The position numbers were made by a program, and so were the translations under genes. This document shows positions 20,182-33,005 of a stretch of 64,000 nt of DNA, piece by piece (position 1 is the first letter of the stretch; the number at the start of each line of letters is the position of its first letter). The notes below the pieces were generated by a model. The model did no database searches, was not told where the DNA came from, and saw only the letters and a list, made by a program, of their open reading frames with translations. The DNA is taken from assembly GCA_949318235.1 (NCBI GenBank), contig OX439132.1, positions 48,668,771 through 48,732,770 on the forward strand, written 5' to 3'. This DNA is from Ecdyonurus torrentis. Lineage: Eukaryota; Arthropoda; Insecta; Ephemeroptera; Heptageniidae.

Positions 20182-22900
20182 TAACTGAAAAATAGTATAT
20201 ATTGCAGCACAATGATATGTAATTTACTTCTTCTATTATTAGTTCGTTTCAAATACTACAGCAATTACCTTGCTTATATTATTTTAGTCAAAATATTTAT
20301 ATATTAAATATGATTTTATAAGAAATTTATAAATATCGGGCAACTGAAATATATTCTCTCGTAGTTTGTTTCTGTGATATAGGGTCTTTAGCTTCTGTCA
20401 AAGAGAAATGCGATGTGGGGGGAAGAATCAGTGAGAAGTATTCCGAGGATTGCAGCCAAAAAGTAATTTGGACGAGTCAAAACATTAATGAGTCCGATCC
20501 ATTTATGTTTTCATTAATGAATATAACACACCCAAATTCGCACGATTGCTCTGTTCAACCAAAAAATTAATTAAAAAAATACAGTGTTGCTATGAAGCTA
20601 AATTTTATGAATGTAGTACACACCTACCCTACCAACACCCTCTAGAAATATTTGGAAAAAACAATCAAACTGTAAGCAACCCCACGTGATTTAGTTTCCG
20701 TCGTGCAGAACAATCGGGAGAACATAAGAAAAACATTTAAAATTCACATAACGTAAAATAAATATAAAACATTATTTTGCTTCAATATTTTAATTGTTTT
20801 GCACTAAAAAAAATAAATAAATAAATAAATTGGCGCGATCGATCTCAATTTTATGAATGTAGTGCACACCTACCCTACCAACATCCTACCCGCAACATGA
20901 AATGAAATAAAAATTAGTAAAAAAAAGTTTTCTTTTTTTGTCAAGAAAAACAAAAATTGGACCATTAGAATAATTACAAGAAGAAAATAAGAGGTAAAAT
21001 AAATAAATTATTCAAATTTTACTTAATAGTGATTGAAATTTATTTACAAAACTTTCCACAATATTATCAGTTGAGTCGGAAATTTTAGGTTGAAATGTTA
21101 GTAAAAAAGGGTCAGTTGAAGTTGATTTTTCTGCACAAAAAAGGTGATAAAACCTGAAAAAAGGTGATAAAATAATACATATAATATATAATAAAATTTC
21201 TTTTTTTTAATGTATGCTATACTGCCTATAGGTATTTTGTGGTTACATGCAAGCACAAGCAAAAAAAAAAAAAAAAAAAAATTGTATTTTTTATAAATGT
21301 ATTATGTATTTTGTATACAAAAAAAGTTACATAAATGCTAAATTTTATTTTTCAATTATCAAGTATGGGAAAATATTTAAAATTTTGGTACGACAATGTG
21401 CACTATTTAATCTGATGGTATTTGTTATGCATTTTGCAATATGCCAACATGAAGTTATGTAGACCAATGTCCATTTGTTATTTTTTTTTAAATTTTTTTT
21501 TTCAATTTGAGTTATTATTATTAGGTATTTGCATTTAAATTAAACAATAATGCCTGCAGCACAATTAACAATACTATTTACTGTGCTTGAGATGTGTGGA
21601 CAATGGCATCCTGTCAAAACTCTTATAGCATCTTGATTATCGGAAAAAAAAAAAAAAAAAAAAAAAAATGGGACTTAATAGATCGTGTATTTTGACGACT
21701 CGTTTACGGTCTCATCGCCAGCTGGCTCTTTTTCGAGCTGAAAACTCGAAAAAGCTCCAAACTCTTTTTTTTTTTTTTTTTTTTTTGTCGAAACCGAATA
21801 CTCGAAAATGTTGGTCCGAATTCGAGTTCAGCTCCGTTTAAATTTACAGCTCTAGATTATGCCGTATTTAATATGGACTGTTTTTTAATAACAGAAAAAT
21901 ATGATCTATTGCCGCACAATGATATATGTAATTTACTTCTTCTATTATTAGTTCGTTTCAAATACTATAGCAATTATTATCTTGCTTATATTATGTTAGT
22001 CAAAATATATATATATATTAAATATGTTTTTATAAGAAATTTATAAATATCGGGCAACCGAAATATATTTTCTCATAGTTTGTTTCTGTAATATAGGGTC
22101 TTTAGCTTCTCTCAAAGAGAAATGCGATGTGGGGGGAAGAATCAGTGAGAAGCATTCCGAGGATTGCAGCAAAAAAATAATTTTGACGAGTCAAAACATT
22201 AATGAGTCCGAACTATTTATGTTTTTATTAATGAATATAACACACCCAAAGTCGCACGATTGTTCTGCTCGACAAAAAAAATAATTAAAAAAAAAAGTGT
22301 TGCTAGTAAGCTAAATGTTATGAATGTAGTACACACCTACCCTACCAACACCCTCTAGAAATATTTGGAAAAAATAATCAAACTGTGAGCAACCCCACGT
22401 GATTTAGTTTCCGTCGTGCAGAACAATCGGGAGAACATAAGAAAATCATTTAAAATTCACATAACGTAAAATAAATATAAAACATTATTTTGCTTCAATA
22501 TTTTAATTGTTTTGCACTAAAAAAAAAAAGTAAATAAATAAATTGGCGCGATCGATCTGAATTTTATGAATGTAGTGCACACCTACCCTACCAACATCCT
22601 ACCCGCAACCTGAAATAAAATAAAAATTAGTAATTTTTTTTTTTTTTGTCAAGAAAAACAAAAATTGGACCAGTAGAATAATTACAAGAAGAAAAGAAGA
22701 GGTAAAATAAATAAATTATTCAAATTTTACTTAATAGTGATTGAAATTTATTTAGAAAACTTTACACAATATTATCAGTTGAGTCGAAAATTGTAGGTTG
22801 AAATGTTAGTAAAAAAGGGTCAGTTGAAGTTGATTTTTCTGCACAAAAAAGGTGATAAAACCTGAAAAAAGGTGATGAATTCATAAAAAAAAAGGTGATG
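20069..22900. repeat. Two ~1.7 kb spacer repeats, unit 1
   Basis: Copies begin at 20081 and 21787 with GTCGAAACCGAATACTCG. Each runs through a TTTACAGCTCT end, an exon-like ORF (20383-20569; 22097-22283), CACACCTACCCTACCAACA motifs and an AAAAGGTGATAAAA tail. Poly-A and poly-T tracts vary in length between copies. No intact gene was seen. Confidence 0.8.
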
Positions 22901-24068
22901 AAATAATATTTATTATGTATAATAAAATTACTTGTTTTTTAATGTATGCTATACTCAATACTGCCTATAGGTATTTTGTGGTTACATGCAAGTACAAGCT
23001 ACAAAAAAAATGTATTATTCATTGTAATACCATATTTAAAGGAAACAAATAGACACATCAGACATCACACACAGACACACATAGACAGGCACATTAGCAC
23101 ATTATCATTTCCTTGGGTCATTGGCTCGTCTTCTGCCTCATCTTCTTCTTCTTTTTCTTACTCATCTTCACCCTGTTCAATCAGTGTTTCCATGTCAACT
23201 TCTTTACCCAGTTTATTTATGCTGCAGTTACATACGACAATCATCTCCAGACTGTCCTCATTTAAATTTGATGGCATACAATGAATCTGTTTTAAAAAAT
23301 TGCGGTAATTTTTTTTTTTTTTTTTTTTAACGTTTTGTAAATGGTTAAAAAAAAAAAAATCCTTATTTAGTTGAAAAAAGATGATGAAAAGTTGAAAAAT
23401 GATAAAAAAAAGAGAAAACCTATTAATAGGTGAAAAAAAAGTTTATTTCAAACGGCTCGTGGACATTCTTATAAAAAAGGAACATATTATTGATAGCAAC
23501 AAAAAGGTTATCACCTGAAAATCCAGGCTCTAATTATCAGTTTTCTTGCGAAGTGTGTTAATATATTATTATTATTAATGCAAATTAAATTTTAAATGTT
23601 AATTAGGTTCTCACGAAAACAGACAACGACTGCCTAGTAGTTTGATATATTTATAAAATAACTCCCATGCAAGTCGTACGGAGACGTGATCAATACATAT
23701 ATCTGCACGTGTGTAATCTGCCCGATTGAAAAAAATTAAAAGGCTTCAAAATAATAGTAATAAAAAAAGATATTTATGCAGCTCGTTAGATATCTTTTAC
23801 TTGAGGAAAAAATAAAAGTAAACTAAGAAACCTCAGCTCTTGTAAGTTATGATATGATTGTACATTTTAAGAACTTGTCATTCAAAATTTACTCAGCGAT
23901 ATTAAGCAAAGTGTTTAAAAGTTGTATTATGAAAAAAAAAAAAAAGAAAAAAAAAAAAAAAAAAAAAAGGCTCATTTATTTGTATATATATTTTTTGAGT
24001 TAAAACTAATGTAGTTGTTTTAATAAACCGTTCGATAGGTTATTTGTTGAAGTGAGTTTTTGGCTTAA
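22901..24068. other. Spacer segment preceding H1, unit 1-2 boundary
   Basis: Shared with 36350-37520 and 61360-62525. It holds an exon-like remnant on the minus strand (23158-23286), A/T homopolymers (23309-23329; 23931-23967) and otherwise AT-rich DNA with no gene. Confidence 0.6.
23158..23286 (-). pseudogene. Exon-like acidic C-terminal remnant, copy 1
   Basis: After an AAAACAG acceptor-like site the minus strand reads 42 residues, IHCMPSNLNEDSLEMIVVCN then CSINKLGKEV, DMETLIEQGEDE and stop. The Glu-rich frame continues past the stop. Composition looks protein-like, and it is identical at 36610 and 61617. The family was not recognised and no other exons were found. Confidence 0.35.
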
Positions 24069-24822
24069 AATAAAATATTATATATCACATACTTTCCAGA
24101 ATAAAAAATGACTATGTTTTTCCCCCCCATTAATATTTACGACACTATGTAAAAAAAAAGTTTAGAATTACGATGCGAAGTACTTGTTTTGGTATTATCT
24201 TCTTCTTTGTTATTAATTTAAATTGTGTAGTGACTCATTTAAAACTTGATGAGCTATAGTAATATTTTTGATGGCGCTGTGAAAGCTGTTCGGGAACCTC
24301 CTATGTTGCAACTGAAAATACAGCGGCATGTTGCGTCGGATCTCGAATTGCTGACGGCGTGTAAGAGCTTGAGATGAGAGGTAGGAATCATGAAATTGTC
24401 TTTTTCGTCTGTATATCATGAATAATTAAGAGAGATAGAAACTTGAGAGTATATTTGATTTGAAATGCACGATAGTGCTGATAGTCGCGCAAATATGTCA
24501 TGTTTGAGTTGGCGAGTATGAAAGCAGAGAAAACAGGTAGTGAAGACATTAATCTGAGATTTGAGAGAGAAGTTGGAGGCAGGCGATAGAGTATCGCAAC
24601 ATGAAGAAAAGTTTGAAGAACTGCAGGTTGAAGCACGTTGCTCGGGAGACTACCTTTCGAGCGTCCCTCACTCTCTCCCTCTCCCAGTCTCCAGCGCGGG
24701 CCATTTTCTTATAAGAGGTTGGTATTTTTGCGGCAGTGTGTAGTATCGAAAAAATGCCGGCTAATCGCTAGATTGTACGCCTTTCGCACTCTCTGACGCA
24801 CACAATCATCCAGTGAGTAACC
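24069..24822 (+). promoter_or_regulatory. H1 upstream region and promoter, unit 2
   Basis: Matches 1-744 with only single-base changes (AAAGTTTAG for AAAGATTAG near 24160). The core TTATAAGAGGTTGGTA is at 24709-24724. Confidence 0.7.
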
Positions 24823-25434
24823 ATGGCCGATACTGCTGCACCCGTCACTGCTCCGGCACCAGCTGCTGCCTCCCCTTCCAAGGCAAAGAAGACAGCGAAG
24901 AAGACCGCCGGCCCAAAGAAGCCTGCATCTAAGCCGTCGCATCCACCCACCGCCGAAATGGTGAAGAGCGCTATTAAGACTCTGAAGGAACGCGGAGGCT
25001 CGTCACTGCAGGCCATCAAGAAGTACATCTCCGCCACCTACAAGGTGGATGCAGAGAAGCTTGCTCCATTCATCCGCAAGTATCTCAAGTCTGCCGTTGC
25101 CTCCGGTGCCTTGGTGCAAACCAAGGGTAAGGGTGCTGCTGGCTCTTTCAAGCTGAGCGCAGCTGCTCCTAAGGAGAAGAAGCCCAAGGCTGCCAAGAAA
25201 CCGGCCGCTAAGAAGGAGAAGAAGCCTGCTGCTGCTGCTGCTAAGAAAAGTAAGAGCGCTTCCGCCAAGAAGGCAAAGTCTCCAAAGAAGGAGAAGAAGC
25301 CGGCCGCAGCAAAGCCAAAGAAGGCCCCGACAAAGGCGAAGAAGGCGAAACCCGCTGCCAAACCCAAGGCTCCTAAGCCTAAGAAGGCAGCTGCCAAGCC
25401 AAAGATCGCCAAGCCCAAGGCCGCCAAGAAATAA
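24823..25434 (+). CDS. H1: Linker histone H1, unit 2
   Basis: 203 residues, identical to the unit 1 protein, with intact globular domain and Lys/Ala/Pro tail. It is convergent with the H3 gene of the same unit, and its 5' region is undisturbed. Confidence 0.98.
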   Translation: MADTAAPVTAPAPAAASPSKAKKTAKKTAGPKKPASKPSHPPTAEMVKSAIKTLKERGGSSLQAIKKYISATYKVDAEKLAPFIRKYLKSAVASGALVQTKGKGAAGSFKLSAAAPKEKKPKAAKKPAAKKEKKPAAAAAKKSKSASAKKAKSPKKEKKPAAAKPKKAPTKAKKAKPAAKPKAPKPKKAAAKPKIAKPKAAKK

Positions 25435-25496
25435 GTAGGCGCTCCTGCTGCTGGAGAAGTTGGCTCGTTCGCCGTCTACGTGACAAGAAACGAAAC

Positions 25497-25512
25497 GGCC
25501 CTTTTAAGGGCC
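25497..25512 (+). terminator. Histone 3' stem-loop of H1, unit 2
   Basis: GGCCCTTTTAAGGGCC with GAAAC and ACCACT flanks, as in unit 1. Confidence 0.95.
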
Positions 25513-25958
25513 ACCACTCGCACTCACTGAGAGTCTAACTTGCGGCATATCAGCAGGACAATTGCATTAATTTTTTTTTTCCTTTTTTAATTCCCCCCTG
25601 TTCAGTATTTCTATATGCTATGAACCAATTTTCGGGTAAAGGAAGGGAGGCACGCAAACCACGTATGACCAATGAACCCCTATTTGAAATTTTAGCCATT
25701 CAAGCTTGAGATCCCTTCTTTGAACAAGAACCGGACAGTACAACAGCAACTGCATCGAGCGGGCCCGCGCAACCAGCGGCTAGGCGGGCGTGCGTGCGAC
25801 CAGTCCGCGGTGTGACTTGCAGTGAACGCACGCAAGCTCGCATCGATACCATGTCAAAGAATATAAGTTTAAAAGATTGTTAGCATGCCGCTATATCGCT
25901 GAGCATAATCATTTGATGTTGGCTAGGTGCGTTTAGTCCCATCCTTTAAAAGCGTAGT
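25513..25958. other. H1-H3 intergenic region, unit 2
   Basis: Same content as 1435-1880; nothing coding was seen. Confidence 0.6.
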
Positions 25959-25974
25959 GGCCCTCAAAAGGGCC
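25959..25974 (-). terminator. Histone 3' stem-loop of H3, unit 2
   Basis: Minus strand GGCCCTTTTGAGGGCC, the TTTG-loop form specific to H3. Confidence 0.95.
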
Positions 25975-26004
25975 GTTTCTGATGACGGTCGCTCAACCAA
26001 CCAC

Positions 26005-26448
<444 letters not shown>

Positions 26449-26467
26449 CTACACACGGGTTAATAGC

Positions 26468-26476
26468 AGTCGCCGA
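26468..26476. repeat. Target-site duplication, H3 side, of the unit 2 short element
   Basis: AGTCGCCGA, repeated at 27399-27407. It is shorter than the 15-bp duplication of the unit 1 LINE, yet ends at the same base. Confidence 0.8.
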
Positions 26477-26681
26477 AGAGAAGAAGAAGAAGGAAGGTGA
26501 ATGCTGCACCCAAACTCGCAGCACTCTGTGATCCCCACCATTTACAAATGGGATCTCCAGTGCAAATATAGAGTTTACTTAATTTACTTATGTTTGGAAG
26601 TAGGGTCTATTTCAGCCGAAGCCGTTTATAGACAGTGTAGTGAATATAATGAAAAGTGATTCTAAGTAAAGTAACTAGAGA

Positions 26682-26731
26682 GCGGGTAAAAAACCATGGG
26701 GACAGAAAAGATCCCACGGAAAAAACCCCGC
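26682..26731 (-). other. Nested RNA hairpin in the short element 3' region
   Basis: Outer GCGGG (26682-26686) pairs with CCCGC (26727-26731). Inner CCATGGG (26694-26700) pairs with CCCACGG (26713-26719), with one G-U in the sense RNA. The T-rich internal loops match the LINE structure at 2612-2663 while the paired bases differ. Confidence 0.7.
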
Positions 26732-27134
26732 GATAGTAAAGATAGAGCTTGAAATCTACTGCGAAGAAGCAGAGGTGACAAGCGATAGTATGTTGTAGGT
26801 GTAGAGAGTGAATGTAAGTGTAAAAGTGTGTGTAATGTGTTGTGCCCCAATCCCCCCGATGATTGCTAGTGCGAGCTCGATGAACGACGAACACGGGTAA
26901 ACCACTCCCACGAGTCATGGGTAGACAGTAGGTCCCGGCCACTGACGTACCGCGCTGATCTCGGTTGTCGATGCGGAGACTTGTAGCGCCAGCTCTCAGG
27001 AAAAGGTGCGACACTCGACGAGACGTGTGTAATGAAGTAACTATTGCCGTGATGCATATGAAGTGGAAGTATTCTAGATGTAGTTCTAGTCGACCAACAT
27101 GCACGGCCTTCCAAGGAACCACGAAGCAACAAAT

Positions 27135-27150
27135 GGCCCTTAAAAGGGCC
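27135..27150 (-). other. Perfect histone stem-loop copy in the short element, unit 2
   Basis: The sense strand reads GGCCCTTTTAAGGGCC, all 16 bases as in H1, H4, H2A and H2B. An AAGAGGTTGG (27161-27170, minus) lies 10 nt upstream on the sense strand, resembling the H1 promoter core. The flanks (ATGTGC before, ATTTG after) differ from histone genes. Confidence 0.85.
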
Positions 27151-27398
27151 GCACATGCCGCCAACCTCTTCTTTAACTGCGTGGCCTCCCCTGGGAGCAC
27201 CGTGTTTGCTCCCTAGGTGCCGGTGACCAGCCGGGCGGGTTGGAGAGTCCAGCAGAGAAGTCCGTGGTATGTAGCGGCGAGTGCTCCCCAATCTTCACCT
27301 TAGGTCCCGTAGGTAAGTCCCTTGCGAGGGGTGATAGAAGAGAAGCACCTGGGCGACCTCGCTGCCTCACCTCTTCGTCGCAGAAGTACAATCACGAA

Positions 27399-27887
<489 letters not shown>

Positions 27888-27930
27888 ACTACCTATTACA
27901 GTGCTTGATGAAGCCTGCGAACCATGAAAC

Positions 27931-27946
27931 GGCCCTTTTAAGGGCC
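27931..27946 (+). terminator. Histone 3' stem-loop of H4, unit 2
   Basis: GGCCCTTTTAAGGGCC with ACCAAT downstream. Confidence 0.95.
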
Positions 27947-28381
27947 ACCAATCGCACTCTTGACTGACATGTTACTGACCCGTATCTCAATTGCCGTGGC
28001 TTATGCGACAGTGCAATAAATCTTTCATCTTAGTTTTTCCAAATGTAGTGTAAAAAAAAAAACATCGTAGCTATGTATGTGATGCCGTAACTTGGGCCGC
28101 AATTAACATTTAGAAATGATTGTCAATACAATACAACAATGAAGCCAAAAAATAGGAAAATATATAATATAGAATAGTTGAGGGAGTTATGTTATATTTG
28201 GTATTTTGTAAAGAAAGGCACGCAAAAACAGAAAGAGGCCTCAATTTCCTCCAACACTGTTAATAAATAAAACATGCAGCTCGTTCTGTTTGTCAAAGGT
28301 TTACGTGTTCATCGCTCCAACGGGAGAATAAGCATATTGCTGAAATTAGGTCAGAACGTGAATTTCGTGAGTGCGATTGGT
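27947..28381. other. H4-H2A intergenic region, unit 2
   Basis: As 8639-9073 apart from a base change near 28028; no gene was seen. Confidence 0.6.
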
Positions 28382-28397
28382 GGCCCTTAAAAGGGCC
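28382..28397 (-). terminator. Histone 3' stem-loop of H2A, unit 2
   Basis: Minus strand GGCCCTTTTAAGGGCC, ACCAAT flank. Confidence 0.95.
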
Positions 28398-28417
28398 GTT
28401 TCTCGGAGAGCTGGCAT

Positions 28418-29095
<678 letters not shown>

Positions 29096-29470
29096 ATGCC
29101 ACCAAAGACTAGCGGAAAGGCCGCCAAGAAATCGGGCAAGGCCCAGAAGAACATCTCGAAGAGTGATAAGAAGGGACGTAAGCGCAGGAGGAAGGAGAGC
29201 TATGCCATCTACATCTACAAAGTGTTGAAGCAAGTGCACCCCGACACCGGAGTATCCTCCAAGGCCATGTCTATCATGAACAGCTTCGTCAACGACATCT
29301 TTGAACGCATTGCAGCTGAGGCCAGTCGCCTTGCTCACTACAACAAGCGTTCCACCATCACAAGCCGGGAGATCCAGACCGCAGTGCGCCTGCTCTTGCC
29401 TGGTGAACTCGCCAAGCACGCAGTCAGTGAGGGCACTAAGGCCGTCACCAAGTACACCAGCTCTAAGTAG
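29096..29470 (+). CDS. H2B: Histone H2B, unit 2
   Basis: 124 residues, identical to unit 1, starting MPPKTSGK. Confidence 0.98.
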   Translation: MPPKTSGKAAKKSGKAQKNISKSDKKGRKRRRKESYAIYIYKVLKQVHPDTGVSSKAMSIMNSFVNDIFERIAAEASRLAHYNKRSTITSREIQTAVRLLLPGELAKHAVSEGTKAVTKYTSSK

Positions 29471-29497
29471 AACCCAACAAGAGCTATCTCGTGAAAC

Positions 29498-29513
29498 GGC
29501 CCTTTTAAGGGCC
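29498..29513 (+). terminator. Histone 3' stem-loop of H2B, unit 2
   Basis: GGCCCTTTTAAGGGCC with ACCACT downstream. Confidence 0.95.
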
Positions 29514-29741
29514 ACCACTCGCACTCTTGATTGACATTGCTATGACCTCCTAATTTCTAAGTTAACTGAGAAGTGCTATACCTTGCACACTTCAGCACCT
29601 ACCTTAACGTGTTTCACCTCGACACGCTATGTTGAATAATGTTGGCAGTGCTTTATTCACTTCCAACGGATTGTAACAAATACATCGCCTGCCTCTACAC
29701 TTTGCGGGTCAGTTATAATCGCTCTTTAAGATCATTGCATT

Positions 29742-29757
29742 GGCCCTCACAAGGGCC
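29742..29757 (-). terminator. Histone-type stem-loop of the 49-aa gene, unit 2
   Basis: Minus strand GGCCCTTGTGAGGGCC, the TGTG-loop variant, unchanged from unit 1. Confidence 0.8.
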
Positions 29758-29775
29758 GGTTGCAACGTCGTGCAT

Positions 29776-29925
29776 TTATTTCTTTTTGCTGCTCTTTGCT
29801 ACCTTGGCTGCAGTTTTGCGTTTCGTGGCTGTCTTCTTTGCTTTGGTTGCAGCTTTGCCCTTCTTTACTTTCGGAGCAGCTTTTTTTGGTTTCTCCACTT
29901 TCTTCAGGGGCTTTTTCGCGGCCAT
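29776..29925 (-). CDS. 49-residue Lys/Ala-rich H1-tail-like protein, unit 2
   Basis: Same 49 codons as in unit 1. This is the only one of the three copies whose upstream region is uninterrupted: the promoter motif (plus 30058-30073) runs into normal spacer with no TIR element or retroelement. It is therefore the best copy for expression tests. Confidence 0.75.
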   Translation of the reverse strand: MAAKKPLKKVEKPKKAAPKVKKGKAATKAKKTATKRKTAAKVAKSSKKK

Positions 29926-30109
29926 TGCTCTGTCGAATACAGTGGGCAGACGGTCTCGTGGTAGTCGCTCACTCGCTCGCTCGCTTTGCAAAGCTAAGAT
30001 GACTAATGTTGGCCGTAGTATAACGCTCGATGTGGAGGGGAGGGTCCAGCGCACAAATACCAACCTATTATGACGCCGTTTTAAAAAAGCCCGCCGTCTA
30101 TTCAAACTA
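29926..30109 (-). promoter_or_regulatory. Intact promoter of the 49-aa gene, unit 2
   Basis: TCATAATAGGTTGGTA on the minus strand, about 132 bp upstream of the start codon. A CG-containing TTTTAAAACGGCG tract lies upstream of it. The TA at the unit 1 TIR insertion site is single here. Confidence 0.55.
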
Positions 30110-30192
30110 TGCAATTATACAAGTCCTAAAATTAATAACGTCGTTATTTAATAAGATTTATATCTTACTTACACCCTCATTTCTCTGCGCTT

Positions 30193-30748
30193 ATGAAAGA
30201 AAATATTATTGACCTTTACAGCACAATGAAGGCGTTTATCTACGAACGTTTCAATAAAACTTTTAAAAAAATCATGTTGACATTACAAGTGGCTTTCAAT
30301 GCTTCCAAAGTTAATAAATTAATACACAAGTTATGTGCACAAGACCATCAAAGTAAAGCCTAAAAACATGACTAAGAAATTTGAAATAAAATCGTAAATT
30401 ACAGTGTATAGAATACCACCAAGAGACAACACGAAAAAATATATTTCAAATCGGTCATAAACTAAGACTATCGAAAGCTAAGTCTGTTTTTGCCAAAGGA
30501 TATATTTTATATACTGGTCAAGTGAAGTATTCAAAATTATTAAAATTCAACTTACAAACCAGAATACATACATACTAGAGAAATATTTAGGAAAACCAGG
30601 GTTGGGATGATTTTATGCCCAACAACTTCTAAAAGCTAAAGTAAGCGACGTTTATCTTATCGTAACAGTTCTAAAGAATTACGGTGACAAAATACATGTT
30701 AAATATTTATTATGAGCAGGCTTTGATGATAGACGTAATGCTTGAATA
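30193..30748 (+). pseudogene. Integrase-like relic (Maverick/retroviral-type), unit 2
   Basis: Broken frames read MKENIIDLYSTMKAFIYERF and NKTFKK, like the end of a DDE integrase core with its catalytic-helix ERFN(R/K)T motif. Further on come PPRDNTKKY, then LLKAKVSDVYLIVTVLKN, GDKIHVKYLL and AGFDDRRNA, like the chromodomain-type tail of transposon-derived integrases. Stops and frameshifts disable it. The assignment is by recalled family patterns, not alignment. Confidence 0.5.
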
Positions 30749-31052
30749 AACAAAAAGAGTATTCAACTAATGTAGTCATTTGTATAATTGCTAATAACGT
30801 ATCTTTGATAATAATGAAAAGTATAATTAAATACATAACAGTTGTGAATTATTATAATTTTTCTTTAATTTTATTGTTATCCTCATTAGAACGTTATGTC
30901 ATAAGAACAAAGTACTTGAATCATTTCAAATATCTTGTTAACCTCTTCAAGATGCCGGACAAAAATTTTTGCGCGGAAGGCCGAGCCTAGTCAAGCAGGC
31001 CCTATTAAAATAGTTAAATAAAATATTACAAAAGGTATCCATTGTACGAAAC
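30749..31052. other. AT-rich spacer
   Basis: No gene was recognised; one 82-codon AT-rich frame (30742-30990) has no domain. Confidence 0.4.
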
Positions 31053-31054
31053 TA

Positions 31055-31603
31055 GAGCTGTAAAAAACTCGAAACTCCTTTAGACCGAGTTGAAAACTTT
31101 TAGACCGGTTTGACTCGAAACTTGGTTTCAGCTCGAAATGAAAGCTAAAAAACTCGAAAACGAGCCAAAGCTCGAAAATGAAGCTAAAACTCGAAAACTC
31201 GAGCTTTGGGTTAAAGCTCGAACACAAGTTTTTCGAGCCCAAATACAAAAGCTTTAATTTTTTTTAAATGTTTCTTATTTTAATGATAATTTCGTAAATT
31301 ACCTTACATAAATGCCAAATTGTATTTTAAAATCATCTAGTAATGTTAAAACATTAAAATTTTAGTACGACAATGTGCATTCATTGATATAATGGTATTT
31401 TTTATGCATTTTACAATATGCCAACATGAAAGACCAATGTTCATCTGAAAATTTATGATTTATTTTTAATTTTTTTTTTTTATTATTATTTGCATTTAAA
31501 TGAAACAAATTTGCCTGCAGCACAATTCGCATTATTATTAACTGTTGTTTGAGTTGTGTGGACAATGGCATCCTGTCAAAACTCTTTAAGCATCTTGATG
31601 ATC

Positions 31604-31645
<42 letters not shown>

Positions 31646-33003
31646 TTGGACTGATTTTTACTTAAAAGCTCGTGTATTTTGACGACTCATTTACGTGTCA
31701 ACTCGAGGTGGCTCGTTTTCGAGCTGAAAAAGAAGAATGAAAAATCATAATACGATGACAGCTCGCTACCGCTCGGATAAAACCATCGGACACTGGTCAC
31801 ATGTATATATACATGGTCGCTTCGCTCTATCAGGCAGGAGTGAGATCGGCGTGCAGTAATACTTGTATTTTCAGTTAATTTGTTCGGCGCGCTATTAACA
31901 ATTTTAATGATTCTTGTTTCATCTGACACGATCGCTTTCGCGATCATAAAATGCTGTCTATCTTTTGTATTTAAAATATCGTGAAAACGAAGAATTTGAT
32001 CGCTAATTTTCTCCTGTTATGAAAGTGGCACCTCGCTTCCGCTCGGATAGTCCCATCGGTCACTGGTCACATGTATATATACTTGGTCGCTTCGTACTAT
32101 CAAGCAGGGGTGAGATCGGCGTGTAGTCACACTTGTATTGGCAGTTCTTTTGTACGGCGAGCTGTAACCTCTATATATAAATAATTTTGTGTGTGTATCT
32201 GATATGATTTCTTATGCAATGGACATCTAACTTTTGAATTAAAAATTATATAAGCATTTGAAGGGTAAATAGAACCTAGTTTGTAGCAGTGACACCTCGC
32301 TGCGCTCGGATAGACCCGTCGGTCACTTGTAACATTTATATATACTTGGTCGCTTCGCTCTATCAGGCAGGATTGGGATCGGCGTGCAGTCACACTTAAA
32401 TTTTGCAGTTAAATTGTTCGGGGAGCTATTCCTGTATAAATAATTGTTTGTGTGTATCTGACACGATTGCTTACGCATCCCGTCCGCATCGACAGCGCAG
32501 AGAAACACGCCAGCCGTACCGCCAGCCGTAAAATTTTGGTACGACAATGTGCACTATTTAATCTAATGGTATTTGTTATGCATTTTGCAATATGCCAACA
32601 TGAAGTTATGTAGACAAATGTCCATCTGTAATTTTTTTTTAATATTTTTTTTTTTCAAGTTGAGTTTTTATTATTATTAGGTATTTGCATTTAAATTAAA
32701 CAATAATGCCTGCAGCACAATTAACAATACTATTTACTGTGCTTGAGTTGTGTGGACAAATGGCATCCTGTCAAAACTCTTATAGCATCTTGATTATCGA
32801 AGAAATAAAATTAAAAAAAAAAAAAAATTTGGGACTCAATAGATCGTGTATTTTGACGACTCGTTTACGGTCTCATCGCCAGCTGGCTCATTTTCGAGCT
32901 GAAAACTCGAAAAAGCTCCAAACTATTTTTTTTTTTTGTCGAAACCAAATACTCGAAAATTTTGGTCCGAATTCGAGTTCAGCTCGGTTTAAATTTACAG
33001 CTC
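31055..33003. mobile_element. Possible TIR element with CTCGAA-rich subterminal repeats, unit 2
   Basis: Left end GAGCTGTAAA and right end TTTACAGCTC are inverted, each next to TA. Both ends are rich in CTCGAA/TTCGAG words in opposite orientation. The interior holds three promoter-like modules and no transposase. The right end alone recurs at 20081, 21787 and elsewhere, so some copies are partial. Confidence 0.45.
31759..32410 (+). repeat. Three ~265-bp-spaced promoter-like modules, unit 2
   Basis: Modules at about 31759-31878, 32026-32146 and 32289-32410. Each has GCTCGGATA, a CACTGGTCACATG-like segment, TATATATAC, TGGTCGCTTCG, CTATCAGGCAGG and GATCGGCGTGCAG. A TATA box followed at core-promoter distances by an initiator-like CTATCAG and a DPE-like GATCGGCGTG suggests repeated promoters, perhaps from an LTR. 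Confidence 0.5.
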
Positions 33004-33005
33004 TA

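Larger units (their letters stand above)
26477..27398 (-). mobile_element. Short non-autonomous retroelement in the H3-H4 promoter, unit 2
   Basis: A 922-bp insertion with a 9-bp target duplication and an (AGA)n/(TTC)n tail next to H3. Its 3' ~145 bp match the LINE 3' end; the rest is unrelated and GC-richer. It is truncated at the 5' end relative to the 48241-49280 copy, as expected of target-primed reverse transcription. It carries a perfect histone stem-loop (27135-27150). Frames of 72-197 codons overlap on the minus strand but lack any domain, so I treat it as non-coding and mobilised in trans by the LINE. Confidence 0.85.

Noticed and set aside
22946..23284. 112-codon plus-strand frame with a Ser-rich middle
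   Set aside because: The Ser-rich run is the antisense of a Glu-rich minus-strand frame that looks more protein-like.
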